The notes below the pieces were generated by a model. It worked only from the letters and a program-made list of their open reading frames with translations, was not told the DNA's origin and made no database searches. From assembly GCF_014653945.1 (NCBI RefSeq), contig NZ_BNAU01000007.1:461759-525758 (forward strand): a DNA stretch of 64,000 nt. Reading direction: 5' to 3'. Origin of the DNA: Amycolatopsis deserti. Lineage in GTDB: Bacteria > Actinomycetota > Actinomycetes > Mycobacteriales > Pseudonocardiaceae. Each line of letters starts with the position of its first letter. Position 1 is the first letter of the stretch. A program made the translations under genes and the position numbers. This document shows positions 10,394-18,059 of the stretch, piece after piece.

Positions 10394-10405
10394 AATGGAT
10401 CCATT
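10394..10405. promoter_or_regulatory. Palindromic operator candidate, copy 1 (E1 side)
   Basis: Perfect 12-bp palindrome AATGGATCCATT, 22 bp upstream of the E1 start. A near-identical site lies 63 bp away in the same divergent intergenic region, and a GntR-family gene is in the divergent operon. It is most simply the binding site of that regulator. Confidence 0.6.
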
Positions 10406-10456
10406 TAGAGGTTACCGCTGGCGTTCATCCGCTGATTTCTCTACCGTAGGCGGTCG

Positions 10457-10468
10457 AATGTATCCATT
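10457..10468. promoter_or_regulatory. Palindromic operator candidate, copy 2 (VOC/GntR side)
   Basis: AATGTATCCATT matches the copy at 10394 in 11 of 12 positions and ends 16 bp before the VOC start codon. The pair flanks both divergent promoters, which suggests coordinated control of the dehydrogenase operon and autoregulation of the GntR gene. Confidence 0.6.
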
Positions 10469-10484
10469 GCAAGCGGGAGATGAC

Positions 10485-10994
10485 ATGACTGCCACGCGGA
10501 TCCCCGGCGTCCGGCGGGTCGATCACTTCGGTGTCACCGTCCCCGACCTCGCCCAGGCGCACGCCTTCTTCACCGAGGTCCTCGGGTGCGAGTACCTGTA
10601 CCGGCTGGGGCCGTACCAGCACGACGACGACTGGATGAGCGTGCACCTGGGCGTGGACGACCGGGCGGTGATGCGGCGGCTGCACTTCTACCGGCTCGGC
10701 GGCCAGGCGATCTTCGAGGTGTTCCAGTACGAGGCACCCGATCAGCGGAGCGAGCCGCCCCGCAACAGCGACGTCGGGGGCCACCACGTCGCGATCTACG
10801 TCGAGGACCTCGACGCCGCCGTGGCGGCCCTGCACGCCAACGGGTTGACGGTGATGGGTGAGCCGACCGCGAGCAGGAACGCGAGCGAGGGACAGCGCTG
10901 GGTGTACTTCCTCAGCCCGTGGGGGATGCAGTTCGAGCTAGTCTCCTACCCCGGCGGCAAGGCCTTCGATCACGACCCTGCCGCGTTCGACTGA
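10485..10994 (+). CDS. VOC (glyoxalase/dioxygenase fold) family protein
   Basis: Vicinal-oxygen-chelate fold protein of 169 aa with two beta-alpha-beta-beta-beta modules: VDHFGVTVPDLAQAHAFFTEVLG at the N-terminus and GHHVAIYVEDLDAAVAALHANG in the middle. The candidate metal ligands are His at each module start and Glu in WGMQFELVSYPGG. The ATG at 10485 follows GGGAGA. An open frame further upstream only reads through the intergenic region. It is transcribed with the GntR regulator and divergent from E1, so it may process a substrate or by-product of the same pathway. The reaction is unknown. Confidence 0.85.
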   Translation: MTATRIPGVRRVDHFGVTVPDLAQAHAFFTEVLGCEYLYRLGPYQHDDDWMSVHLGVDDRAVMRRLHFYRLGGQAIFEVFQYEAPDQRSEPPRNSDVGGHHVAIYVEDLDAAVAALHANGLTVMGEPTASRNASEGQRWVYFLSPWGMQFELVSYPGGKAFDHDPAAFD

Positions 10995-11009
10995 CCGGAA
11001 GGAGTGTCC

Positions 11010-11699
11010 GTGACCGCGACAGGTGCCTCGCCGGTTGCGAGTCAGCGCATCGCCGAGGTCCTGCGCGAGCGCATTCTCGCCGGGCGGCTGCCTCCGGGGA
11101 CCCGGATCAAGCAGGACGAGCTGGCCGACGAGTTCTCCGCCAGCCGGATTCCGGTGCGCGAGGCGCTGCGCATCCTGGAGTCGCGTGGCCTGGTCGAGAT
11201 TCGCGCCAACTCGGGCGCGTGGGTCACCCAGATGGACCTGCACAACCTGACGATCACCTACCAGATCCGGGAACGGATCGAGCCCCTGCTCCTGACGGAC
11301 AGCATGGCCCGGCTCGGTCCGGCCGTGGTCGCGCGGTTGCGCGAGATCCAGGAGGAGATCGAGGCGAACGACGACCTCGAACGGTTCATGGCGCTCGACC
11401 GCGAACTCCACTGGGCGACCTACGCCGGGAACCGCACTCCCTACCTGGCGAGCATGGTGGAGCGGCTGTGGGACACGACTCAGCACTACCGGCGCGAGTT
11501 CGCGCGCCGGATGGGCGATCGCGGCACCTGGGCGGTCAACACCGAGCACCGGCTGCTGATCGAGGCGATCGCGAGCGGCGACACCGCCAGCGCTTCGAAC
11601 GTGCTCGCGCTGCACATCCAGCGCACGCGGGTGGAGCTGGCGCGCAGCCCCGAATTCCTCGCGTCGATCGCGCACGAAACCGGCCCGGCGGAGTCCTGA
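11010..11699 (+). CDS. GntR family transcriptional regulator (FCD type)
   Basis: DNA-binding regulator of 229 aa. The N-terminal winged helix (about residues 10-75) carries the GntR signature RILAGRLPPGTRIKQDELAD and SRIPVREALRILESRGLV. The all-helical C-terminal FCD domain typically binds small organic acids. I chose the GTG at 11010 because AAGGAG ends 6 bases before it; the GTG at 11004 would overlap the ribosome site. It lies 15 bp downstream of the VOC gene. The likely targets are the two AATGNATCCATT sites between this operon and the E1 gene. Confidence 0.88.
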   Translation: MTATGASPVASQRIAEVLRERILAGRLPPGTRIKQDELADEFSASRIPVREALRILESRGLVEIRANSGAWVTQMDLHNLTITYQIRERIEPLLLTDSMARLGPAVVARLREIQEEIEANDDLERFMALDRELHWATYAGNRTPYLASMVERLWDTTQHYRREFARRMGDRGTWAVNTEHRLLIEAIASGDTASASNVLALHIQRTRVELARSPEFLASIAHETGPAES

Positions 11700-11711
11700 T
11701 GCCGGGCCGGT
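11679..11711. terminator. Convergent hairpin across the GntR stop codon
   Basis: ACCGGCCCGGC and GCCGGGCCGGT form a perfect 11-bp stem with an 11-base loop. The left arm lies inside the GntR coding end and the right arm just past its stop. It is placed to end both the GntR transcript and the opposing catabolic operon, whose last stop codon is at 11719. Confidence 0.65.
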
Positions 11712-11718
11712 CGTGCGG

Positions 11719-12561
11719 TCAGGCGGTGAAGCGAGCGCTCCACCCGGCGTTGACGTCGATCGTCGAGCCGCTGATGTAGCGCGACTGGTCCGAGGACAGG
11801 AAGAGAACCGCGTTGGACACCTCTTCGCTGTCCAGGCGGCCGGCTGGGATGGTGTGCACAGCCCAGTTCACGTACGCGGTGACGTCGTCCTCGGTCGCGT
11901 CCGGGTTGTCCGGGAAGAACAGGGGCGGCAGCGTGCCGTTGTCGATCATCTCCGTGCTGATGTAGCCGGGGCAGACGGCGTTCACGCGCACGAAGTGCGG
12001 GCCGAGGTCGGCGGCGGCCGCCTTGACGAGCCCGATGACACCCCACTTCGACGCGATGTAGGCCGGGTTGTTCGCCGTGCCCACCTTGCCGACGCTGGAG
12101 GAGATCCCGACGATGGAGCCACCGCGTTGCTCGATCATCTGCGGGGAGGCGGCGCGGATGGTGTTGAAGACGCCGGTGAGGTTGACGTCGATGGTGTCCT
12201 GCCACTGTTGCGCCGCCATGGCCTGGACCGGGGTGTAGGAGTCGATACCGGCGTTGGCGACCGCGATGTCGAGACGTCCCCACCGCTCGACGATCTCGCC
12301 GACGGCCCGCTGCATCTCCGGCAGCGACCGGACGTCGGCCTCGATCGCGAGGCATTCGCCGCCCGCGGCGTTGACCAGCTTCTCGGTCTCCGCGATGTCG
12401 CCCGGACGGTTGATCGCGTAGGCGGTGTGGTCGAAGGATCCGGTGAAGTCGCAGAAGGCGACCTTCGCGCCGGCGCGGGCGAAGGCGATCGCGTGTGAGC
12501 GGCCCTGTCCCCGGCCACCGCCGGTGACGAACGCGACCTTGCCGTCGAGGTTGTAGGTCAT
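11719..12561 (-). CDS. Mycofactocin-coupled-type SDR oxidoreductase
   Basis: SDR of 280 aa. The Rossmann motif reads TGGGRGQGRSHAIAFARAGA and is followed by an insertion (about residues 40-60, TAYAINRPGDIAETEKLV) where ordinary SDRs have none. Both the GQGR(S/A)HA signature and this insert are hallmarks of the family thought to bury its NAD and pass electrons to mycofactocin. The catalytic Ser and YIASK are present. It is the last gene of a long catabolic operon, and its ATG overlaps the stop of the sugar isomerase-like gene (ATGA). No mycofactocin biosynthesis genes lie in the window. The substrate is presumably an alcohol made in this operon's pathway. Confidence 0.85.
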   Translation of the reverse strand: MTYNLDGKVAFVTGGGRGQGRSHAIAFARAGAKVAFCDFTGSFDHTAYAINRPGDIAETEKLVNAAGGECLAIEADVRSLPEMQRAVGEIVERWGRLDIAVANAGIDSYTPVQAMAAQQWQDTIDVNLTGVFNTIRAASPQMIEQRGGSIVGISSSVGKVGTANNPAYIASKWGVIGLVKAAAADLGPHFVRVNAVCPGYISTEMIDNGTLPPLFFPDNPDATEDDVTAYVNWAVHTIPAGRLDSEEVSNAVLFLSSDQSRYISGSTIDVNAGWSARFTA

Positions 12562-13475
12562 CGGTTCTCCTCGGTGTCTGCCCGTGCGGCGGCGATCCCG
12601 GCCCGCACGATCGGGCGGGCCGTGCTGATGGCGCGCGTGAGCGCTTCGTCGATCGGGAGGGCGCGGTGCTCGCGCGAGATGATCTCCACCCCCCAGCCGC
12701 CGGTCCAGCCGGCGCGGGTGAGCGTCTCGACCAGCCCGACGAGGTCGAAAACCCCTTCGCCGCACAGCCGGCGGTGGTGGATGGTGTCCTCGAACAGGCT
12801 CCCCCGCACCGTGGCGTCGGCGTCGTCCAGCTCGGCGCCGAACAGGATGTCGGGCGTCAGCGCGGCTTCGAGCTCGGCGAGCGTGGTGCCGGCCCGGAAC
12901 ACGTGCCAGCTGTCCACGATCACGCCGCAGCCCGGATGCCCGACCGCGTGCGCCAGCTCGGCCGCGGCGGGAACGCTGCCGATCAGCGAGAACGGCATGC
13001 CTTCGATGGCGATGCGGGTGCCGCGATCGACCGCCTGCGCGGACAGCTCGCGCAACGGCCGCACGAACGGCGTCAGGTCCTCGGCCGGATCGCCGTACGT
13101 GGTGGCGACCTTGATGTGGTTGGCGCCGAGCTCTTCGGCGGCGTCGAGGAGCAGCTGCCGGGTCTCGTCGGAGCGTGCCCGGCGGGCATCCGTGGTCCAC
13201 CAGTCGGTCAGCAGCTCGACTTCGGTCTGCGCGATGCCCGCGTCGGCGATCAGCTCGCGCAGCGCGGGGAACCCGATGGTGTCCCGCACTTCGCGCAGGT
13301 CGTCCTGGGCGATGCCGATGCCGTCCCAGCCGGCCGCGGCGACCGCCCGGACCCGCTCTTCGATCGGCAGCGGGCTGCGCTCGTCGGCGTCCATGGGCGC
13401 GACGTTCCCCGCGCTCGTCCAGCAGGTGGCGATCATCGCCGGCGGTGGACCCGATGTGTGTTCGGTCGTGGTCAC
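12558..13475 (-). CDS. Sugar phosphate isomerase/epimerase-like TIM-barrel protein
   Basis: Xylose-isomerase-like AP-endonuclease-2 superfamily protein, 305 aa. TIM-barrel strands with metal-ligand-type residues are seen in RIAIEGMPF, GVIVDSWHVFRAG, FGAELDDAD and GWGVEIISRE. Family members isomerise or epimerise keto sugars and sugar acids or act as dehydratases. The GTG start at 13475 overlaps the aldehyde dehydrogenase stop (GTGA), and the stop overlaps the SDR start (ATGA), so it sits in a tightly coupled chain. The open frame extends far upstream in antisense of the dehydrogenase, but the fold starts here. Confidence 0.8.
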   Translation of the reverse strand: MTTTEHTSGPPPAMIATCWTSAGNVAPMDADERSPLPIEERVRAVAAAGWDGIGIAQDDLREVRDTIGFPALRELIADAGIAQTEVELLTDWWTTDARRARSDETRQLLLDAAEELGANHIKVATTYGDPAEDLTPFVRPLRELSAQAVDRGTRIAIEGMPFSLIGSVPAAAELAHAVGHPGCGVIVDSWHVFRAGTTLAELEAALTPDILFGAELDDADATVRGSLFEDTIHHRRLCGEGVFDLVGLVETLTRAGWTGGWGVEIISREHRALPIDEALTRAISTARPIVRAGIAAARADTEENR

Positions 13476-14932
13476 CAGTCCACCGCCACGTACTTGCTTT
13501 CGGTGAACTCGAGCATGCCCTCGTGCCCGCCCTCGCGCCCGAGGCCGGACTGCTTGGTGCCACCGAAGGGAGCCGCGGGGTCGGAGACCACCGGACGGTT
13601 GAGCCCGACCATGCCGGAGTCGAGGCGCTCGGCGACCCGCATCCCGGTACGCAGGTCGCCGGTGTACACATAGGACACGAGACCGAACTCCGTGCGGTTG
13701 GCGAGGGCCACGGCCTCGTCGAGGTCGTCGTAGGTGACCACGGGTGCGACCGGACCGAAGATCTCCTGGGACAGGATGTGGGCGTCCTGCGGCACTCCGC
13801 CGAGCACGGTCGGCGCGTAGTAGTAGCCGATCCGGTCCGGTGCGAACCCGCCGGCCGCCGGGACCGCTCCGGCGTCGAGCGCCGACTGGACCAGCTCGGC
13901 GACCTTGTCCCGGGTTTTCGCGTTGACCAGCGGACCGATCTTGGTGCTCTCGACGAGCCCGGGGCCGACCTCGAGCGGCTCGACCGCGGCCGCGAACCTC
14001 CTGGTGAACTCCTCGGCGATGGCGGAGTGGACGATGAACCGGTTCGCGGCGGTGCAGGCCGAGCCACCGTTGCGCAGCTTGGCGACCAGCGCGCCGGCGA
14101 CGGCTTCGTCGAGGTCGGCGTCGGGCAGCACCAGGAACGGCGCGTTGCCGCCGAGCTCCATGGACGCGGACACCACCGTCCGCGACGCGTGGCCGAGCAG
14201 GACGCGGCCCACCTCGGTGGAGCCGGTGAAGGAGACCTTGCGGACCAGGTCGTGATCGAGCAGCGTCGAGCTCAGGTCGTCGGAGCGCGTCGAGGGCACG
14301 ATGTTGACGACACCGTCGGGGACGCCGGCCTCCGCGAGGATGGCGACGATCGCGAGCGCGGTCAGCGGCGTCTCGGACGCGGGCTTCAGGATGACCGAGC
14401 AGCCCGCGGCCAGGGCCGGGCCGATCTTGCGGGTCGCCATGGCCGCCGGGAAGTTCCACGGCGTGATCAGCAGCGACACCCCGATCGGCTGGCGCAGCAC
14501 GACGATCTTGTTGGTGCCGGCCGGGGCGTGCTCGATCGCGCCGGAGAGGCGGACGGCCTCCTCGGAGTACCAGCGGAAGAACTCGGCCGCGTAGGCGACC
14601 TCGGCCCGGGCGTCGGGGAGCGACTTGCCGTTCTCCAGCACGATCAGGCGGGCCAGCGCCTCGGCGCGGGCGGTCATCAGGTCGAAGGCCCGCCGGAGCA
14701 CGTCGCTGCGGAACCGCGGGCTGCTCGCCGTCCAGCCGCCCATCGCCTCCTGCGCGACGTCCACCGCGGCGACGGCGTCGGCGACGGTGCCGTTCGCCAC
14801 CTCGGCGATGACGTTCTCCGTCGCGGGATCCCTCACTTCGATGACACCGTCGCCATCGGCCGGCTTGCCACCGATGACGGGTCCCAGCGGGACTGGTCCG
14901 AGCGCTTTGATGATGTCGTCGAGATCGTTCAC
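13472..14932 (-). CDS. NAD(P)-dependent aldehyde dehydrogenase (succinate-semialdehyde type)
   Basis: Aldehyde dehydrogenase superfamily enzyme of 486 aa that oxidises an aldehyde to the acid. The cofactor loop (TPWNFPAAMATRKIGPALAAG, FTGSTEVGR), the general base Glu in MELGGNAPF (E259) and the catalytic Cys in NGGSACTAANR (C293) are all present. Overall it resembles the GabD/SSADH group. It is preceded by the M24-type gene (19-bp gap) and overlaps the isomerase start by 4 bp. Its role is probably oxidation of an aldehyde produced by the operon's alcohol dehydrogenases. Confidence 0.92.
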   Translation of the reverse strand: MNDLDDIIKALGPVPLGPVIGGKPADGDGVIEVRDPATENVIAEVANGTVADAVAAVDVAQEAMGGWTASSPRFRSDVLRRAFDLMTARAEALARLIVLENGKSLPDARAEVAYAAEFFRWYSEEAVRLSGAIEHAPAGTNKIVVLRQPIGVSLLITPWNFPAAMATRKIGPALAAGCSVILKPASETPLTALAIVAILAEAGVPDGVVNIVPSTRSDDLSSTLLDHDLVRKVSFTGSTEVGRVLLGHASRTVVSASMELGGNAPFLVLPDADLDEAVAGALVAKLRNGGSACTAANRFIVHSAIAEEFTRRFAAAVEPLEVGPGLVESTKIGPLVNAKTRDKVAELVQSALDAGAVPAAGGFAPDRIGYYYAPTVLGGVPQDAHILSQEIFGPVAPVVTYDDLDEAVALANRTEFGLVSYVYTGDLRTGMRVAERLDSGMVGLNRPVVSDPAAPFGGTKQSGLGREGGHEGMLEFTESKYVAVDW

Positions 14933-14951
14933 GGGTAGTCCTCTTCTGTGG

Positions 14952-16202
14952 TCAGTACGGGTTGGTGACGACGAGATCCTGCGCGGGGAACAGGGTCAGG
15001 ACACGTGGACCGTCTTCGGTAACGACGATCTCCTCCTCGATCCGGGCGGCGGAGAAGCCGTCGGCCGCCGGGCAGTAGGTCTCGAGCGCGAAGACCATGC
15101 CCACCTGGAGTTCCACCGGCTCCTTCATCGAGTTGAGGCGCGAGATGATGGGCCGCTCGTGGAGCCCGAGGCCGAGGCCGTGGGCGAACTGCAGGCCGAA
15201 CGCCTCCATCTCGCTGCCGAAGCCGAAGTCCTCGGCGGCGGGCAGCAGGGCGGCGACCTCGTCGGTGCCGACGCCGGCCTTGATGCCCTCGATGCCCCGG
15301 TCCATCCACTCCCGGGCCTTCTTGTACGCGTCGCGCTGGGCCGGGGTGGAGCTGCCGACCGCGAAGGTGCGGTAGTAGCAGGTCCGGTAGCCGTTGTAGG
15401 AGTGGATGATGTCGAAGAACGCCTGGTCGCCGGGCCGGATGAGCCGGTCGGTGAAGTTGTGCGGGTGTGGGTTGCACCGTTCCCCGGAGATCGCGTTGAC
15501 GGCCTCGACCTGGTCGGAACCCATCTCGTAGAGCCGCTTGTTCGCGTGGGCGACGATCTGGTTCTCCCGCACGCCGGGCTTGAGCATCTCGACGATGTCC
15601 TGGTAGACCCCGTCGACCATCGCGGCCGCCTGGTTGAGGAGCATGATCTCGTCGGCCGACTTGATGCAGCGGGCGTCCAGCATCAGCTGCTGGGCGTCGA
15701 CCACGCGCAGGCCCTGCCGCTCCATCTCGAACAGCAACGGCGGCTCGACGATGTCCACACCCACCGGCATGTCGGCGACCCCGGCCTCGGTCAGCATCGA
15801 CTTGATCTCGGCGACCGCCTCGGCCATCAGGCCGACCGAGGGTGCGACGGCGCCGCGGAAGCCGAGGAACCCGGCGCGGTAGTTCTCCTCGGGGACCCAC
15901 CGGGAGTACTTCTTGTGGTGCTTGACCGCCGACCCGAAGTCCCAGAGCACCGGGTCCTCGTCGCGGGCCAGCAAGGCGTAGCGGATCATCTTGTCGCCCA
16001 GCGCGCCGCCGATCCAGGTCTGCGTGGTGTACCGGATGTTGTAGAAGTCGAAGAGCAGGAACGCGCCGCACTCGCTGCTCTCCAGCGCGGCTTTCGCGCG
16101 GTCCAGGCGGTAGCGGCGGAGGCGGTCGAAGTCGACGCGCTCCTCGTAGTCGACGCCCATGTGCCCGGGGGCGGGCAGGGGCTGGGGTGCTCGCGTGGTC
16201 AC
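14952..16202 (-). CDS. M24 (pita-bread fold) metallopeptidase family protein with an altered metal site
   Basis: Aminopeptidase P/creatinase superfamily, 416 aa, with an N-terminal creatinase-like domain (1-180) and a C-terminal pita-bread domain. Four of the five usual metal ligands are recognisable: D264 (FFDIIHSYNGY), H341 (HGLGLGLH), E374 (ALETY) and E389/E390 (ARIEEEIV). The second Asp, 11 residues after the first, is Cys (C275, GYRTCYYRTF). Relatives include Xaa-Pro peptidases, creatinase and the DMSP lyase DddP. In a sugar/alcohol operon a lyase or hydrolase role is as plausible as a peptidase. The GTG start follows the alcohol dehydrogenase by 10 bp. Confidence 0.82.
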   Translation of the reverse strand: MTTRAPQPLPAPGHMGVDYEERVDFDRLRRYRLDRAKAALESSECGAFLLFDFYNIRYTTQTWIGGALGDKMIRYALLARDEDPVLWDFGSAVKHHKKYSRWVPEENYRAGFLGFRGAVAPSVGLMAEAVAEIKSMLTEAGVADMPVGVDIVEPPLLFEMERQGLRVVDAQQLMLDARCIKSADEIMLLNQAAAMVDGVYQDIVEMLKPGVRENQIVAHANKRLYEMGSDQVEAVNAISGERCNPHPHNFTDRLIRPGDQAFFDIIHSYNGYRTCYYRTFAVGSSTPAQRDAYKKAREWMDRGIEGIKAGVGTDEVAALLPAAEDFGFGSEMEAFGLQFAHGLGLGLHERPIISRLNSMKEPVELQVGMVFALETYCPAADGFSAARIEEEIVVTEDGPRVLTLFPAQDLVVTNPY

Positions 16203-16212
16203 TGGAGATCCT

Positions 16213-17184
16213 TCAGACGGCGGGGTTGTGGATGTGGACCTTGACGTTGGTGCGGTCCTTGGCGGCCTCGAGCGCGGCCAGGGAGTCGGTGAGCGCGAAC
16301 CGCTTCGACACCAGCGCGGAGATGTCCACGGGAAGGCGTTCGACGAAGCGGATGGTGGCGTCCCAGGAGGTGCCGAAGGAGCCCACGCAGCCGCGGATGC
16401 GCAGTTCCCTGCCCATGATCAGCCCGAGTTCGGCCTGGGCGATCCCGCCCACGTTGATGCCGACGTAGTTGAGCTGTGCGTGGTAGGCGGCCATGGTCAG
16501 CGCGCTCGCCTGCGCCGCCGTGTTGCCGGAACACTCCACGACACCGGTGGCGCCCCGGCCGCCGGTCAGCTCGAGCACCTGCTCGGTGGGATCGCCGGCC
16601 AGCGGGTCGACGAGGTGCTCGGCGCCGAGCTTTACCGCCAGCTCGCGGCGGCCGGCGTCGGGTTCGACGACGATGGTCCTGGCGCCCTTCGCGGCCGCCG
16701 ACGCCGTGGCCAGCAGGCCGATCGGGCCGGCGCCCAGGACCGCCACGACGTCACCGCCGTCGAACTCGCGGGTCGCGCCGTAGGCGACGATGAACGGTTC
16801 GATCAGCGCGGCGACCGTGTCGTCGATCGTGTCCGGGATGCGGTGCAGCCAGGCGGCCGGCGCGGTGAAGTACTCCGCGAGCGCGCCGTCGTGGGTGAAC
16901 CCGAAGTGCTCGTCGGCCGCCACCGAGCACTCGCCGACGACGCGGTCACCGACGGCGAAGGTCGTCACCGCCGAGCCGATCTCGACCACGCGCCCGTGCC
17001 ACTCGTGGCCCGGAACGAGCGGGAACTCCAGCGGCAGCACGTAGTTGCCCGCGAGCAGGTCGAAGTCGGAGTGGCAGATGCCGACGGTGACCATCCGCAC
17101 CAGCACCTCCGACGGGCCCGGCGCGGGTCGTTCGCGTTCGAGGACCTCGGCGACGCCGGGGGCGGTGTAGACGAGCGCCTTCAT
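16213..17184 (-). CDS. Zinc-type alcohol dehydrogenase (MDR superfamily), short form
   Basis: Medium-chain dehydrogenase of 323 aa. Catalytic zinc ligands are seen in VGICHSD, GHEWHG and ALIEPF, and the NAD-binding motif is VLGAGPIGLLA. The structural-zinc loop with four cysteines is shortened and lost (the region reads GECSVAADEHFGFTHDG), as in some sugar/polyol dehydrogenases. Its start overlaps the stop of the upstream 3-hydroxyisobutyrate-dehydrogenase-like gene (ATGA). It is probably one of two MDR dehydrogenases acting on successive intermediates of the operon's substrate. Confidence 0.87.
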   Translation of the reverse strand: MKALVYTAPGVAEVLERERPAPGPSEVLVRMVTVGICHSDFDLLAGNYVLPLEFPLVPGHEWHGRVVEIGSAVTTFAVGDRVVGECSVAADEHFGFTHDGALAEYFTAPAAWLHRIPDTIDDTVAALIEPFIVAYGATREFDGGDVVAVLGAGPIGLLATASAAAKGARTIVVEPDAGRRELAVKLGAEHLVDPLAGDPTEQVLELTGGRGATGVVECSGNTAAQASALTMAAYHAQLNYVGINVGGIAQAELGLIMGRELRIRGCVGSFGTSWDATIRFVERLPVDISALVSKRFALTDSLAALEAAKDRTNVKVHIHNPAV

Positions 17185-18059
17185 GGCTTCTCCCTGCGGA
17201 GGTATTCCGCCAGGCCCGACTCGTCCAGGTCCGCATAGCCGGCGTCGACGGCCTCCTGCAGCAGCCGCCGGTTCGTTTCGGCCTGCGGCATCGGCGCACC
17301 GGCACGATCCGCGACCTCGAGCGCGAGCCGGAGATCCTTCTCGGCCAGGGCCAGCCGGAAGGCCACCGGCGTCTCGTCGGGACGTTCGTACGCGGCTTGC
17401 CGGTACTGGACGAACGGGGCCGCGACGGCGCTGTTGAGGAAGACCCGATACGCCTGCTCCCGCGGGATGCCGGACTTCTCGGCGAGCACGAGCGCCTCGG
17501 AGACGGCACCGTTGAGACTGTGCACGATGGAGTTGACCGCGAGCTTCATGACGGCGCCGCGGCTGCTCTGTCCCATGTAGACGATGAGGCTGCCCAGGCC
17601 GGCCAGGATCGGTCGCGCCCGGTCGACGATGTCCTCATCACCGGCGGCCATGATCGTGAGCGAGGCCGCGGTCGCGGCGGCGGTGCTGCCGGAGACGGGA
17701 GCATCCACGAAGTGGGCGCCGGCTTCGGCCACCTCGTCCCGCAACGCGAGCACCGTCCGGGGTGAGACCGTGCTCATGTCGATCGCGATCGCGTCGGCCC
17801 GGATGCCCGCGAGGATGCCGTCCGGGCCGCGGTGGGCGTCGAGGAGGGCGGCGTCGTCGGCGAGCATGGTGATGACGAAGTCCGCGCCGGCGGCAGCGGC
17901 ACGGGGGGTTTCCGCGGCGATCGCGTTGTTCTCGCGGGCGAAGTCGGCGGCCTTGGACGCGGTCCGGTTCCACACGCGCAGCTGGTGCCCGGCCTTCGCC
18001 AGGTTGGCCGCCATCGGCAGCCCCATCCGGCCGAGGCCGAGGAACGCGACGGTGCTCAT
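17181..18059 (-). CDS. NAD(P)-dependent 3-hydroxyisobutyrate dehydrogenase family oxidoreductase
   Basis: Beta-hydroxyacid dehydrogenase of 292 aa. It has the N-terminal Rossmann motif FLGLGRMGLPMAANLAKAG, the substrate-binding DAPVSGS near 119 and the catalytic Lys in GAVMKLAVNS (K172). Family members oxidise 3-hydroxyisobutyrate, tartronate semialdehyde or other 3-hydroxy acids. In this sugar operon a 2-hydroxy-3-oxo-acid or hydroxyacid step is likely. The ATG at 18059 overlaps the stop of the upstream MDR gene (ATGA) and its own stop overlaps the next ATG. Part of the 13-gene minus-strand unit. Confidence 0.9.
   Translation of the reverse strand: MSTVAFLGLGRMGLPMAANLAKAGHQLRVWNRTASKAADFARENNAIAAETPRAAAAGADFVITMLADDAALLDAHRGPDGILAGIRADAIAIDMSTVSPRTVLALRDEVAEAGAHFVDAPVSGSTAAATAASLTIMAAGDEDIVDRARPILAGLGSLIVYMGQSSRGAVMKLAVNSIVHSLNGAVSEALVLAEKSGIPREQAYRVFLNSAVAAPFVQYRQAAYERPDETPVAFRLALAEKDLRLALEVADRAGAPMPQAETNRRLLQEAVDAGYADLDESGLAEYLRREKP

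Noticed and set aside
688..10408. Many long open frames opposite real genes in the first 10 kb (for example 688-1518, 2118-3734, 5418-7511, 8657-10408)
   Set aside because: They mirror well-supported genes on the other strand, have Asp/Arg/Gly/Ala-rich translations typical of antisense high-GC frames and show no domains.
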